A stretch of 64,000 bases of DNA from JBHJGP01 sp050331695 (GTDB lineage Bacteria > Pseudomonadota > Alphaproteobacteria > Geminicoccales > Geminicoccaceae). The stretch is taken from NCBI GenBank assembly GCA_050331695.1, contig JBHJGP010000005.1, positions 19,816 to 83,815 of the forward strand, written 5' to 3'. Below, in pieces: positions 51,523 through 60,702 of this stretch (position 1 is the first letter of the stretch; each line of letters starts with the position of its first letter). The notes beneath the pieces were generated by a model. That model had not been told where the DNA came from and did no database searches. It worked only from the letters and a program-made list of their open reading frames with translations. The position numbers were made by a program, and so were the translations under genes.

Positions 51523-52998
51523 ATGGAGTGGCAGGTCGTCGTGCCGAGCACTGGTCGTCTTGCGGGGAAGGCCGTCCTCCAGGTGAAGCACTTCAGCGAT
51601 CCTCAAGGCGTTCTCGGCGGACTCGATGTCGAACAGGCAGCGGGTTTCATCGCCGCGACCGCGGATGTGGCGCTCGTCCTTGCGTCCGACGGCTCGATCC
51701 TGGACGTCGTCCTGGACGAGGCGAACTGGCCGCCCAACACCCGACCGGAGTGGCTGGGAAAGTCCTGGACCGCCACCGTTACCACCGAAAGTCAGCCAAA
51801 GATCCGGGCACTGCTGCAGGACGCCACGGATCGTAAAGAGGGGCGTTGGCGCCAGGTGAACCACCCGGCCCCCTGGGGTGCTGATATCCCCGTCCAGTAT
51901 CTGGTTCAGAGCCTCGGCACCAAGGACCGGCTGATCGCCGTCGGCCGCGACCTACGCGACACTTCTTTGATGCAGCAGAGGCTCCTCGACGCTCAACAGT
52001 CGATGGAACGTCACTACGCTCGGCTTCGCCATGTCGAGACGCGCTATCGGCTGCTTTTCCAGATGACGGCCGAGCCGGTCCTGATCGTCGATGCCGCGTC
52101 CTTGAAGATTGCGGAGGCAAACGCGGCTGCGGCGAGCCTTTTGGGCATGAAGGTGCCGTCACTGATCGGCAACGCCTTCCCGGTCGGCCTGGAGCAGTCG
52201 AGCATGCAGGCAGTTCATGCTGCCTTCGCCAATGTGCGGGTCACGGGCCGGGCCGATGAGATGCCGGTGACGCTCGCCGGCGGTGCCGGTGCGGCAAGCC
52301 TTTCGGTGGCCCTGTTTCGCCAGGAGAACACCTCGCTTTTCCTGGTCCGGCTGTTGCCTTCCGATGAGCGCCGGCTGCGTCAGGCCCAAGGCGAGGTATC
52401 GACGCTCGCCAAGATCTTCCAGACGTCACCGGACGGCTACCTCGTCACCGACGACGAAGGGCGCATTCTGCACGCCAACACCGCGTTTCTCGACCTCGTT
52501 CAGTTGGCGACGGAGGAGCAGGTCAGGGGCCGGTCGCTCGATCAATGGTTGGACCGCCCGGGCGTCGATCTCAACGTGCTGATCGCCAATCTGCGCCAGC
52601 ACGGCACGGTCCGTCAGTTCGCGACCAAGTTGCGGGGCGAATATGGCGTGACCTCGGACGTGGAGGTGTCGGCGACCTCGGTTCTGGAAGGCGAGGAGAC
52701 CCGTTTTGGTCTGACCGTACAGAATGTCGGCCGTCGGACCCCGACAATCGTCGCCAACGATCGGGAGCTGCCGCGATCCGTCGAACAATTGACGGAACTG
52801 GTGGGCCGGGTGCCGCTCAAGGATCTGGTCCGCGAGACCACCGACGTCATCGAGCGCCTTTGCATCGAGGCCGCCCTCGAGCTCACCGGTGATAATCGAG
52901 CGTCGGCCGCGGAGATCCTGGGGCTCAGCCGCCAGAGCCTTTACGTCAAGCTGAGGCGATACGGTCTCGCCGACGGTGGCAGTGACGGCGAGACCTGA
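51523..52998 (+). CDS. ppsR: PpsR/CrtJ, redox-responsive photosynthesis repressor
   Basis: A 491-residue transcription factor with PAS-type regions at about 40-130, 165-265 and 285-385, a Q-linker between the first two, and a C-terminal Fis-type helix-turn-helix (RASAAEILGLSRQSLYVKLRRYG, about 459-481). It represses bch, crt and often puc genes aerobically through TGT-N12-ACA. The only cysteine is C447 in the helix before the HTH (ERLCIEAALEL), the position of the redox-active Cys in CrtJ, so disulfide pairing within one subunit is impossible. ATG start with weak ribosome site. Confidence 0.94.
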   Translation: MEWQVVVPSTGRLAGKAVLQVKHFSDPQGVLGGLDVEQAAGFIAATADVALVLASDGSILDVVLDEANWPPNTRPEWLGKSWTATVTTESQPKIRALLQDATDRKEGRWRQVNHPAPWGADIPVQYLVQSLGTKDRLIAVGRDLRDTSLMQQRLLDAQQSMERHYARLRHVETRYRLLFQMTAEPVLIVDAASLKIAEANAAAASLLGMKVPSLIGNAFPVGLEQSSMQAVHAAFANVRVTGRADEMPVTLAGGAGAASLSVALFRQENTSLFLVRLLPSDERRLRQAQGEVSTLAKIFQTSPDGYLVTDDEGRILHANTAFLDLVQLATEEQVRGRSLDQWLDRPGVDLNVLIANLRQHGTVRQFATKLRGEYGVTSDVEVSATSVLEGEETRFGLTVQNVGRRTPTIVANDRELPRSVEQLTELVGRVPLKDLVRETTDVIERLCIEAALELTGDNRASAAEILGLSRQSLYVKLRRYGLADGGSDGET

Positions 52999-53009
52999 GC
53001 TCTTCCGTC

Positions 53010-53075
53010 TGACAAGCTACTGTGACAATCTATCTGTAAACAGAAATTGACGCTTGGCCGGCGAGACCTTACCCT
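53010..53075 (+). promoter_or_regulatory. bchG promoter with PpsR-like operator pair
   Basis: TGACAAGCTACTGTGACA (53010-53027) and TGTAAACAGAAATTGACG (53035-53052) each match TGT-N12-ACA with one mismatch, spaced 7 bp. TTGACG (53047-53052), 17 bases, TACCCT (53070-53075) forms a possible promoter. Its -10 box is only 6 bases before the bchG ATG, so the transcript could be leaderless. Confidence 0.55.
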
Positions 53076-53081
53076 TGCGTC

Positions 53082-53966
53082 ATGGCCACGCCCCAGCCCA
53101 GTGCCGTCCTGGAACTGCTCAAACCGATCACTTGGTTTGCGCCGATGTGGGCCTTCATGTGCGGCGTCATTTCGTCCGGCGTTTCCCTGCAGAACCGGTG
53201 GCAGATCGCCGTCGCCGGGATCGTGTTGGCCGGGCCGATGGTCTGTGCCACCAGCCAGGCGGTGAACGACTGGTACGACCGCCATGTCGATGCCATCAAC
53301 GAGCCGTACAGGCCGATCCCCTCGGGCCGGATCCCCGGTCGCTGGGGGCTCGTGATCGCCATCGCCTGGACAATCCTGTCGCTCGGCGTCGCCACGACCT
53401 TGGGCCTCTGGGGGTTCCTGGCAGCCCTGTTCGGTCTGGCTTTGGCCTGGGCCTACAGCGCGCCGCCTTTCCGTCTCAAGACTAATGGTTGGTGGGGCAA
53501 TAGCGCGGTCGCCCTTTGCTATGAAGGTCTGCCCTGGTTCACCGGCGCCGCGATCATGGCCGCCGCACTGCCGGACTGGAGGATCCTGGCGCTCGCCGGC
53601 CTCTACAGCGTCGGCGCTCATGGCATCATGACGCTCAACGACTTCAAGTCCGTGGACGGCGATCGGGCGACAGGGGTCGGCTCGCTACCGGTGCGGCTCG
53701 GCGTCAACACCGCGGCCCGACTGGCTTGCGTGGTCATGGCCGCGCCCCAGCTAGTGGTGATCGCTCTTCTGTTCGCCTGGGGCCGGCCGATCCATGGCGC
53801 GATCGTCGCCGGTTTGCTCCTGTCTCAGCTTCTCCTCATGCGCAGGCTCCTCCGGTCGCCGCGGGAACAGGCCGCGTGGTATAACGCCACCGGCACGTCG
53901 CTCTACGTTCTCGGTATGCTGGTTTCGGCCTTTGCGGTTCTGCCTTTCGCGGGAGCCGGGACATGA
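53082..53966 (+). CDS. bchG: Bacteriochlorophyll synthase
   Basis: A 294-residue UbiA-family prenyltransferase that attaches geranylgeranyl or phytyl to bacteriochlorophyllide a. The aspartate-rich motif NDWYDRHVDAINEPYRPIPSGRI and the second block LNDFKSVDGDRATGVGSLPVRLG are conserved, with about eight membrane spans. ATG start. The stop overlaps the next gene by 4 bases. Confidence 0.95.
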   Translation: MATPQPSAVLELLKPITWFAPMWAFMCGVISSGVSLQNRWQIAVAGIVLAGPMVCATSQAVNDWYDRHVDAINEPYRPIPSGRIPGRWGLVIAIAWTILSLGVATTLGLWGFLAALFGLALAWAYSAPPFRLKTNGWWGNSAVALCYEGLPWFTGAAIMAAALPDWRILALAGLYSVGAHGIMTLNDFKSVDGDRATGVGSLPVRLGVNTAARLACVVMAAPQLVVIALLFAWGRPIHGAIVAGLLLSQLLLMRRLLRSPREQAAWYNATGTSLYVLGMLVSAFAVLPFAGAGT

Positions 53967-55306
53967 GCGAAGCGGGCGCCGGGCCGGTAACGCTGAGCTG
54001 GTTCGGGATCATTCGGCTCGGGCTCGTCCAGACTGCGCTCGGCGCCATCGTCGTTCTCACCACGGCGACCCTCAATCGGGTCATGGTGGTCGAGCTGGCG
54101 CTGCCGGCGATGCTGCCCGGTGCGTTGGTGGCGCTGCACTACGCGGTTCAGCTGACCAGGCCGCGGCTCGGCTACGGCTCGGACGTGAGCGGGCGGCGCA
54201 CCCCCTGGATCATCGGCGGCATGGCGTGCCTGTGCGCCGGCGGCGTGTTGGCGACGGCTGCGACGGTGTTGATGGCGACCATGCTCTGGACCGGCATCGC
54301 TCTCGCGATCCTGGCCTTCGTCATGATCGGCCTCGGGGTCGGCGCGGCTGGGACCTCGCTTCTCGTCCTGTTGGCGAAACGGACCGACAGCAAGAGGCGG
54401 GCGCCGGCCGCCACCATCGTCTGGCTGATGATGATCGCCGGCTTCGTGGTCACGGCCGGCGTTGCCGGCGCATTCCTCGATCCGTTCTCCCCAGCCCGGT
54501 TGCTGGCCGTGGCGTCGGCCGTCGCGGCCATCGCCTTTGTGGTCGCGGTCGTTGCCGTCTGGGGTGTCGAGGGCCGCTCGGCCGTGGGTCCAGTTCGCGG
54601 TGAGCCGGAGAAGACGCCCTTCCGCGAGGCGCTGGCCCAAGTCTGGTCCGAACCCCTGGCCCGGCGGTTTGCCGTGTTCGTGTTCGTCTCGATGCTCGCC
54701 TACAGCGCCCAGGATCTGATCCTCGAGCCGTTCGCCGGATCGGTGTTCGGCATGACGCCCGGCGAATCGACCCAGCTCTCAGGCGTTCAGCACGGCGGTG
54801 TGTTCGTCGGCATGGTCCTGGTGGGCGTTCTGGGAAGCCGGTTCGGCCGGCAGAAGAATGGCATCATGCGGGCCTGGGCGGTGGGCGGCTGCATCGCCTC
54901 GGCCATGGCCCTGATCGGGCTCGCCGTCGGCGGTCTGGTGGGGCCGGCCTGGCCGCTCAAAACATCGGTCTTCGCGCTCGGCGTCGCCAATGGCGCCTTC
55001 GCCGTCGCCGCGATCGGCTCGATGATGGGACTGGTCAGCGCCGGGCGGGAATCGCGGGAAGGCGTGCGCATGGGCTTGTGGGGAGCGGCCCAGGCGATCG
55101 CCTTCGGGCTCGGCGGCTTCATCGGCACCGCCGCGATCGACCTGACCCGAAATCTCTTCGCCGCCGACGCCACGGCCTATGCCGTGGTCTTCGCGCTGGA
55201 AGCCGTCGTCTTCTTGGTTTCCGGCGTGCTCGCCGCCCAGGTCACCCGAAACATTCAGGATCGAAAGCCCCAGGCGCTCTCAGGCGAACGCCTGGCCGCC
55301 ATCTGA
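53963..55306 (+). CDS. PucC-family MFS protein between bchG and bchP
   Basis: A 447-residue 12-span protein paralogous to LhaA at 40233-41669. Shared blocks are LTTATLNRVMVVELALPAMLPG, PRLGYGSDVSGRRTPWIIGG and AQDLILEPFAGSVFGM. The bchG-orf-bchP arrangement is the standard site of the third PucC-family gene (ORF428 in Rhodobacter capsulatus). It may move or hand over bacteriochlorophyll between BchG and BchP and the antenna apoproteins; this is not proven. ATG overlaps bchG (ATGA). Confidence 0.9.
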   Translation: MSEAGAGPVTLSWFGIIRLGLVQTALGAIVVLTTATLNRVMVVELALPAMLPGALVALHYAVQLTRPRLGYGSDVSGRRTPWIIGGMACLCAGGVLATAATVLMATMLWTGIALAILAFVMIGLGVGAAGTSLLVLLAKRTDSKRRAPAATIVWLMMIAGFVVTAGVAGAFLDPFSPARLLAVASAVAAIAFVVAVVAVWGVEGRSAVGPVRGEPEKTPFREALAQVWSEPLARRFAVFVFVSMLAYSAQDLILEPFAGSVFGMTPGESTQLSGVQHGGVFVGMVLVGVLGSRFGRQKNGIMRAWAVGGCIASAMALIGLAVGGLVGPAWPLKTSVFALGVANGAFAVAAIGSMMGLVSAGRESREGVRMGLWGAAQAIAFGLGGFIGTAAIDLTRNLFAADATAYAVVFALEAVVFLVSGVLAAQVTRNIQDRKPQALSGERLAAI

Positions 55307-55325
55307 ACCAACAGGGAAAGAGCTG

Positions 55326-56522
55326 ATGGACGCGTCCAACGATTTCGATGTCATTGTGGTGGGAGGTGGTCCGGCGGGCGCCACCGCTGCAACCGACCTC
55401 GCCAAGGCCGGGCGCGCCGTCTTGCTCCTCGACCGGGCCGGTCGGATCAAGCCCTGCGGAGGCGCTATCCCGCCTCGATTGATCGACCAGTTCGACGTTC
55501 CCGGGAGCCAACTGGTGGCCCGGGTCAACGCGGCGCGGATGATCTCACCCCGGGCGGCGAAGGGCACCATTCCCATCAAGGACGGCTTCGTCGGTATGGT
55601 TGACCGAGAGCATTTCGACGAATGGCTGCGGGTGCGGGCCGTGGCCGCCGGCGCCGCGCGCCGCGACGGAACGTTCGAGGCGTTGACCCGGGATGAGGGC
55701 GGCGTGCGCGTTCATTACCGGCCCAAGGGCGCCGACCGCAAGGCGCCTCTGGCGACAGTCCGGGCGAAGGCGGTGATCGGCGCCGACGGCGCCAGATCGG
55801 CGGGCGGTCGCCACGAGATCGACGGCGCCGAGCGGGTGCCCTGTGTCTTCGCTTATCACGAGATCATCCGCTCGCCTCAGCCGTCGCCGGACGTCTTCGA
55901 TCGGCGGCGCTGTGATGTCATCTATCAGGGTAATCTGTCGCCGGATTTCTACGCCTGGGTTTTCCCCCATGGCGATACCACGTCAATCGGCGTCGGCAGC
56001 GCCGTGAAGGGCTTTTCCTTGCGCGACGCGGTCGGCCGCCTGCGCGAGCAGGGGGGCTTCGAGCAGGCCGAGACGGTCCGCTGCGAGGGCGCGCCCATCC
56101 CCCTGAAGCCGCTGAAGCGCTGGGACAATGGCCGCGACATTCTGCTCGCGGGCGATGCCGCGGGTGTGGTTGCCCCAGCGTCAGGCGAGGGCATTTTCTA
56201 TGCCATGACCGGCGGCAGACTGGCGGCCGAAGCGATGGATGCATTCTGTCGGACCGGTGATGTTCGGGAACTGCGGACCGCGCGACGTCGTTTCATGCGC
56301 GTCCATGGGCCAGTTTTTTGGATACTCGGCATGATGCAACGTTACTGGTACACCGACGACAACAGGCGTGAGCGTTTCGTCAGCATCTGCCGGGACCGGG
56401 ACGTTCAGGAACTGACATTCGACGCCTACATGAACAAGGAGCTGGTGAAAGCGAGACCCTTGGCGCATGTGAGGATCTTCTTCAAGAACCTGGCCCACCT
56501 TTCGGGGGTGGTGCCGGCTTGA
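55326..56522 (+). CDS. bchP: Geranylgeranyl reductase
   Basis: A 398-residue FAD-dependent reductase saturating the geranylgeranyl tail to phytyl. N-terminal VIVVGGGPAGATAATDLAKAGRAVLLLDRAGRIKPCGGAIPPRL is diagnostic. AVIGADGARS and ILLAGDAAGVVAPASGEGIFYAM bind FAD. The frame is open upstream into the MFS gene, but ATG 55326, preceded by CAGGGAAAGAG, is the fitting start. It ends with an overlap into tspO. Confidence 0.95.
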   Translation: MDASNDFDVIVVGGGPAGATAATDLAKAGRAVLLLDRAGRIKPCGGAIPPRLIDQFDVPGSQLVARVNAARMISPRAAKGTIPIKDGFVGMVDREHFDEWLRVRAVAAGAARRDGTFEALTRDEGGVRVHYRPKGADRKAPLATVRAKAVIGADGARSAGGRHEIDGAERVPCVFAYHEIIRSPQPSPDVFDRRRCDVIYQGNLSPDFYAWVFPHGDTTSIGVGSAVKGFSLRDAVGRLREQGGFEQAETVRCEGAPIPLKPLKRWDNGRDILLAGDAAGVVAPASGEGIFYAMTGGRLAAEAMDAFCRTGDVRELRTARRRFMRVHGPVFWILGMMQRYWYTDDNRRERFVSICRDRDVQELTFDAYMNKELVKARPLAHVRIFFKNLAHLSGVVPA

Positions 56523-57031
56523 CGGGCGCTGAGGCTCCGGGCTGGTTGGTAGGCGGCGGCGCCGCTCTCCTGGTGACGGTGATAGCCGTCGCCGGCATGG
56601 CGCTGACCAAGATCGAAGAGTGGTACTACAGTTTGAGAAAGCCGTCTTGGCAGCCGCCGGATTGGCTTTTCGGGCCCGCTTGGACATCAATTTTTGCGCT
56701 TATGGCGACCGCCATCTATCTGGCCTGGTATGCCCTGCCTAATGATACGGGTCGGTGGATCTTCGTTGCTTTGTGCCTGGCCAACGGCGTCTTGAATGTT
56801 GCCTGGAATTTGTGCTTTTTCACCTGGCGACGACCGGACTGGGCCGGCTTCGAGGTGGTGGCCCTATGGCTTTCCATTCTGGCTTTGATCGTCTTCGTCG
56901 CGCCGAGCTCGGGTTTGGCGGCCTGGCTTCTGGTACCCTATCTCTTGTGGGTCAGTTTTGCCGCTGTGTTGAACTGGACGATCACCCGGCTCAACGCGCC
57001 ATTCGGTGAAACGTCCAAGAGCGCAGCCTGA
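56519..57031 (+). CDS. tspO: TspO/MBR family protein
   Basis: A 170-residue five-span TspO. The signature WYYSLRKPSWQPPDWLFGPAWTSIFALMATAIYLAW is intact, as is the later WNLCFFTWRRPDWAGFEV block. TspO binds porphyrins; in Rhodobacter sphaeroides it is an oxygen-dependent negative effector of photosynthesis gene expression. The start is TTG 56519 overlapping the bchP stop (TTGA), so it is coupled to bchP. It ends 18 bases from a convergent histidine kinase. Confidence 0.93.
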   Translation: MTGAEAPGWLVGGGAALLVTVIAVAGMALTKIEEWYYSLRKPSWQPPDWLFGPAWTSIFALMATAIYLAWYALPNDTGRWIFVALCLANGVLNVAWNLCFFTWRRPDWAGFEVVALWLSILALIVFVAPSSGLAAWLLVPYLLWVSFAAVLNWTITRLNAPFGETSKSAA

Positions 57032-57049
57032 GCTTCAACCTTTGGTCGA

Positions 57050-59032
57050 TCAGGCGGCGAGTTGGGGTTCGACACTATCTGTCAGCTGGTGCGTGACAGC
57101 GGGCCAGGTGAACCGAAAAACGATGCCCGGGCCTTCATCCGGATCATCGATCCAGATCATGCCACCATAAAGCTCGACCAATCGCTTGACGATCGCCAGG
57201 CCCATGCCGCTGCCCTCGATCTTGTCGCGTGATTTGAGCGTCTTGAAGACGTCGAAAACTTTCTCGCGAAAGCGGGGCTCAATCCCCGGCCCGTCGTCGG
57301 CGACGCCGAATTCGACCACCGATCTCTTGAGCTCCGCAGTCACGCGGATCCGGCCGTCGCTGCGATCGTGATGTTTGACGGCTTTGACGATTAAGTTCCG
57401 GATTACGGTCTCAAGTGGTGTCCGGCTTGCCAGGATGGTCGGCACGGCAGGATCGATGTGAAAGGAAAAATCCGAGGGCGGCAGCATTTCGATGATCTCG
57501 TTGACCATGGCGTACAGGTTCACCTGCTCCATCTGGTCATTGCTGTGGCCCAGCCGCGCATAGGCTAACAGGTCGTGAAGGAGGGTGCTCATGCGGCGGA
57601 TACGGCTTTGGATCAGGTTCAGCCGGCCCTCACCCTCGTCCATCTTGCCGTTCTCGATATCCTCGCGCAGCCAGGAGGTCATGAGGTCGATGGCACGCAT
57701 TGGCGATTTGAGGTCATGGGACGCGATGTGGACGAAGCTCTCCAAATCGTCGTTGACCCGCCGCAGATCCTCGTTGGCGACGCGAAGGGCGAGGGCGTTT
57801 TGCCTGAAGGTCTCGACGGCCCGGCCCATGGCGCCAAGCTCATCGCGTCCAGATTGGTCCACTTTGATATCAACGTCTCCTTTCGCCAGGCGAATGGTGA
57901 CGTCAGCCAGGTGTTGAAGCCGCTTGGCGATGTCCCGTTCGATCAGGCGGGAATTGATCACGAAGACGGCGACGAGCGCGCTAGCCGAGATGATGGCGAG
58001 CAGTATCATCGCGATCAGACCAGCCCGCTGCGTCGCGTTGGCCTGGGTGAAAAAGGAGGATCTGACAGCGGCCTCCGCATGGTTGACGATGACCGTCAGC
58101 TGCTCGATCAGTTTCTGGTTTTGGACCCTGGACGCTTCGATGTCCTCGGTTGCGAGCAACAGATCGCGCTGGTTGTTCAGCAAGCCGCCAGGCGCGATGG
58201 TCAGATCGTACATGGTCTCCAGCATCGCCGCCATCGCACTACGGTGATCATCGTCGGCAAGTTTCAGCGTGAGCTGGGCAAGGTTCCGGGCGCGAGCAGC
58301 CAAGCTCTCCCTCAATGCCTCCAAAGCGGCCTCGCTTTGAACCTCGGTGCCGCGCTCGATACCGCTCAGAAAGCTGGTTAGGGCAAACTTCATTTCGGTC
58401 AGAAGTTGCACCCGGTTGATGCGTTGGTTGACACCAGCGCTCGGTACTGCGCTCAGGAGATCGATGTTTTCGTAGAGATCGACGAGATCCAGCGACGCGT
58501 CGATCCCCCAACGGCGGACCAAGTCGAGGCCGGTTTGGGCGGTGCTGATGATCGTCCGCTTCTGTTCGGCCAGGCGTCTTTGCGTTTCAATCCGGATCCG
58601 CAGCCGTTCGACCAACGGTCCGATCAGCGCTTCGAGATCGTCGACGATCGGCGTCAATTTGCCGGGCTGTATGTGTTCTGGCGCGAGACTGCTCACCATC
58701 TCCGCCATCTCTCTCGCCTTCGCCAACGCCGCTTCCCTTTTGGCAAGCGCCAACTCGATCGCGGAGAACGAGGTGACATTCTGGAGGCGGTCGGTCGCCG
58801 CGTTGAGCTCGATCGAGCTCTGAAAGAGATGTTCCATCGCCACCAGCAAAGGGGCCGCACCGCCTAGAAACGTGCGCTGAACGCGATAATTGTGGCCGAG
58901 CGCGACGCAACCGACAGCGAACGCTAGCACGGTCAGACTTGCCATGGCGATAAAGGCACGGCGCAGCCGATCGCTGCTGCTTGTTGCGGCCATCAGCCGG
59001 CGCGGAACGCTCTCCAGTGGCATCGAAAACAC
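57050..59032 (-). CDS. Membrane sensor histidine kinase
   Basis: A 660-residue kinase. The first span is near residues 26-46, a long periplasmic helical sensor follows (about 300 residues), and the second span (AGLIAMILLAIISASALVAVFVI) precedes a HAMP domain. The dimerisation/phosphoacceptor helix is ESFVHIASHDLKSPMRAI with H439. The ATPase domain has ADDGPGIEPRFREKVFDVF and GSGMGLAIVKRLVE. There is no receiver domain and no adjacent response regulator, so it is an orphan. The signal is unknown. The alternative start is ATG 59023. It is convergent with tspO. Confidence 0.9.
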   Translation of the reverse strand: MFSMPLESVPRRLMAATSSSDRLRRAFIAMASLTVLAFAVGCVALGHNYRVQRTFLGGAAPLLVAMEHLFQSSIELNAATDRLQNVTSFSAIELALAKREAALAKAREMAEMVSSLAPEHIQPGKLTPIVDDLEALIGPLVERLRIRIETQRRLAEQKRTIISTAQTGLDLVRRWGIDASLDLVDLYENIDLLSAVPSAGVNQRINRVQLLTEMKFALTSFLSGIERGTEVQSEAALEALRESLAARARNLAQLTLKLADDDHRSAMAAMLETMYDLTIAPGGLLNNQRDLLLATEDIEASRVQNQKLIEQLTVIVNHAEAAVRSSFFTQANATQRAGLIAMILLAIISASALVAVFVINSRLIERDIAKRLQHLADVTIRLAKGDVDIKVDQSGRDELGAMGRAVETFRQNALALRVANEDLRRVNDDLESFVHIASHDLKSPMRAIDLMTSWLREDIENGKMDEGEGRLNLIQSRIRRMSTLLHDLLAYARLGHSNDQMEQVNLYAMVNEIIEMLPPSDFSFHIDPAVPTILASRTPLETVIRNLIVKAVKHHDRSDGRIRVTAELKRSVVEFGVADDGPGIEPRFREKVFDVFKTLKSRDKIEGSGMGLAIVKRLVELYGGMIWIDDPDEGPGIVFRFTWPAVTHQLTDSVEPQLAA

Positions 59033-59110
59033 ATCGACGATTGTGGATCAGGGTGATAACTCATGGTAGCTTAATAAGAGTATTTTTTCTATTTACAGGA
59101 TAGCAAGACC

Positions 59111-60571
59111 GTGGTTGTCCCTATACATTTTCGCCGTCGCACCCTTCTGACAGCGGCTGCCGCTGGTTTGGCCGCGCGAACGTTGCCGGCCGGCGCGGGG
59201 CCTTTAGGCGGTTTTGACCAGGAGGTTGCCGCTCATGTCGGCCGGCTCAAAGGCGATAGGTCCCTACGCCTTCGGCTTCTCTTGCCGGAGGGGTGCCTCG
59301 CCAATGTCCAACCGGTCGCCGAGGCCTTTCGAGCCCAGACCGGCGTTGAGGTCGATACGCTGTTCGCCCCCGTCGACGACATCAACACGCGTTTGATGCT
59401 TGACGAGATGACTGGCGCCGACGGCTACGACCTGGCGCTTCCAGCGACCTTCGCCATACCCGATCTGGCGGAAGCCGGCGCCCTTCACCCGCTTGATGAC
59501 TTCGCCGCGCGCTACCAGCCGGATTGGCTACGCGAGAAGTCTCTCTATGCGGTTGGCGATACCTACGATGGCCAGGTTTATGGCTTTCAGACGGATGGCG
59601 ACGCCTATTTGATGTTCTACAACAAGGCGTGGATGGACGACCCGGCGGCGCGTGAGCGCTACGCCGACCGGTTCGGCCGGCCTCTGGCGGTCGCCCGAAC
59701 CTGGCAGGAACTCGACCAGCAGATGGCGTTTTTCCACGAGCCGGAGCGGAACCGGTTCGGTGGCGCCCTTTTCCGGGTCCCGACTTACGTTGTCTGGGAA
59801 TGGTGGATCCGTTTCCACGCCAAGGGCGTTTGGCCCTTCGATGACGACATGAACCCCCTGATCGACGGCGAGGCCGGAGTCACCGCGCTCAAGGATCTAG
59901 TCCGCGCCAGCGCCTGGCTTTACCCGAAGGCCGGGACCGCCGGCCTGTTCGACAACTGGCACGCCTTCGCCGAGGGCAATATCTTCTGCAACATCGGCTG
60001 GGGCGGCACCCAAAAGCATCTGCACAATCCCGGCTCGGCGGTTCGTGGCAATCTCGTCTTTGCTCCGACGCCGGGCGGCGTGATCGACGGCTCACCGATC
60101 TCCACCTGCTACTTCAACTGGGGTTGGAACTATGTCGTCACCAGCCGCAGCGCGGAACCGGAGATCGCCTATCTGTTCGCGCTTTTCGCCAGTACGCCGG
60201 CCCAGTCGACCGCTTCGATCGCCGAGGCGGACGGCTATTTCGACCCGTTTCAACCCGATCACTACGCCGACCCACGGATGAAAGACGCTTACTCGGAGCC
60301 GTTTCTCACGGTACACGAAGCTTGCCTGCGCAATGCCATGCCCGATCTTTACCTGCATGGTCACGGCGAGTATTTCGCGGCGATCAACGATGCGGTCATG
60401 GCCGCGCTCGATGGTAGCAAATCCGCCGAACAGGCCATGGCGGAGGCGGCCAAGATCTGGCGGGTGATCGTCCATCGCCTGGGATACGGAAAGGCCCGAC
60501 GGCAGTGGCGCCGGCTTCGGGCAAGCTACCCGGCGCATCTGGCACGCCATCTCAAACCTCGATTGGTCTGA
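59111..60571 (+). CDS. Extracellular solute-binding protein, family 1
   Basis: A 486-residue periplasmic binding protein of the MalE-like group 1. The N-terminus has a twin-arginine-like signal (RRRTLLTAAAAGLAARTLPAGA). Core blocks are GYDLALPATFAIPDLAEAGALHPLDDF, GQVYGFQTDGDAYLMFYNKAWMDDP and FAEGNIFCNIGWGG. The likely ligand class is a sugar or polyol, inferred from family only. No ABC permease or ATPase genes are adjacent, so its transporter partner is not in the window. GTG start at 59111 with a weak ribosome site. The C-terminal 40 residues are strongly basic. Confidence 0.75.
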   Translation: MVVPIHFRRRTLLTAAAAGLAARTLPAGAGPLGGFDQEVAAHVGRLKGDRSLRLRLLLPEGCLANVQPVAEAFRAQTGVEVDTLFAPVDDINTRLMLDEMTGADGYDLALPATFAIPDLAEAGALHPLDDFAARYQPDWLREKSLYAVGDTYDGQVYGFQTDGDAYLMFYNKAWMDDPAARERYADRFGRPLAVARTWQELDQQMAFFHEPERNRFGGALFRVPTYVVWEWWIRFHAKGVWPFDDDMNPLIDGEAGVTALKDLVRASAWLYPKAGTAGLFDNWHAFAEGNIFCNIGWGGTQKHLHNPGSAVRGNLVFAPTPGGVIDGSPISTCYFNWGWNYVVTSRSAEPEIAYLFALFASTPAQSTASIAEADGYFDPFQPDHYADPRMKDAYSEPFLTVHEACLRNAMPDLYLHGHGEYFAAINDAVMAALDGSKSAEQAMAEAAKIWRVIVHRLGYGKARRQWRRLRASYPAHLARHLKPRLV

Positions 60572-60702
60572 TCGGCCCGACCCCGGCGCCTTCGGAGGCG
60601 CAGGCGAACGCTTCGGATTGTCGCCCCTCGGCCTTTCACCTAAGGTCTCTTCAGGCCGGGGCAGGGACCACGGCGAAAGAAGTCCGATCAGGGAGTAGAT
60701 CA

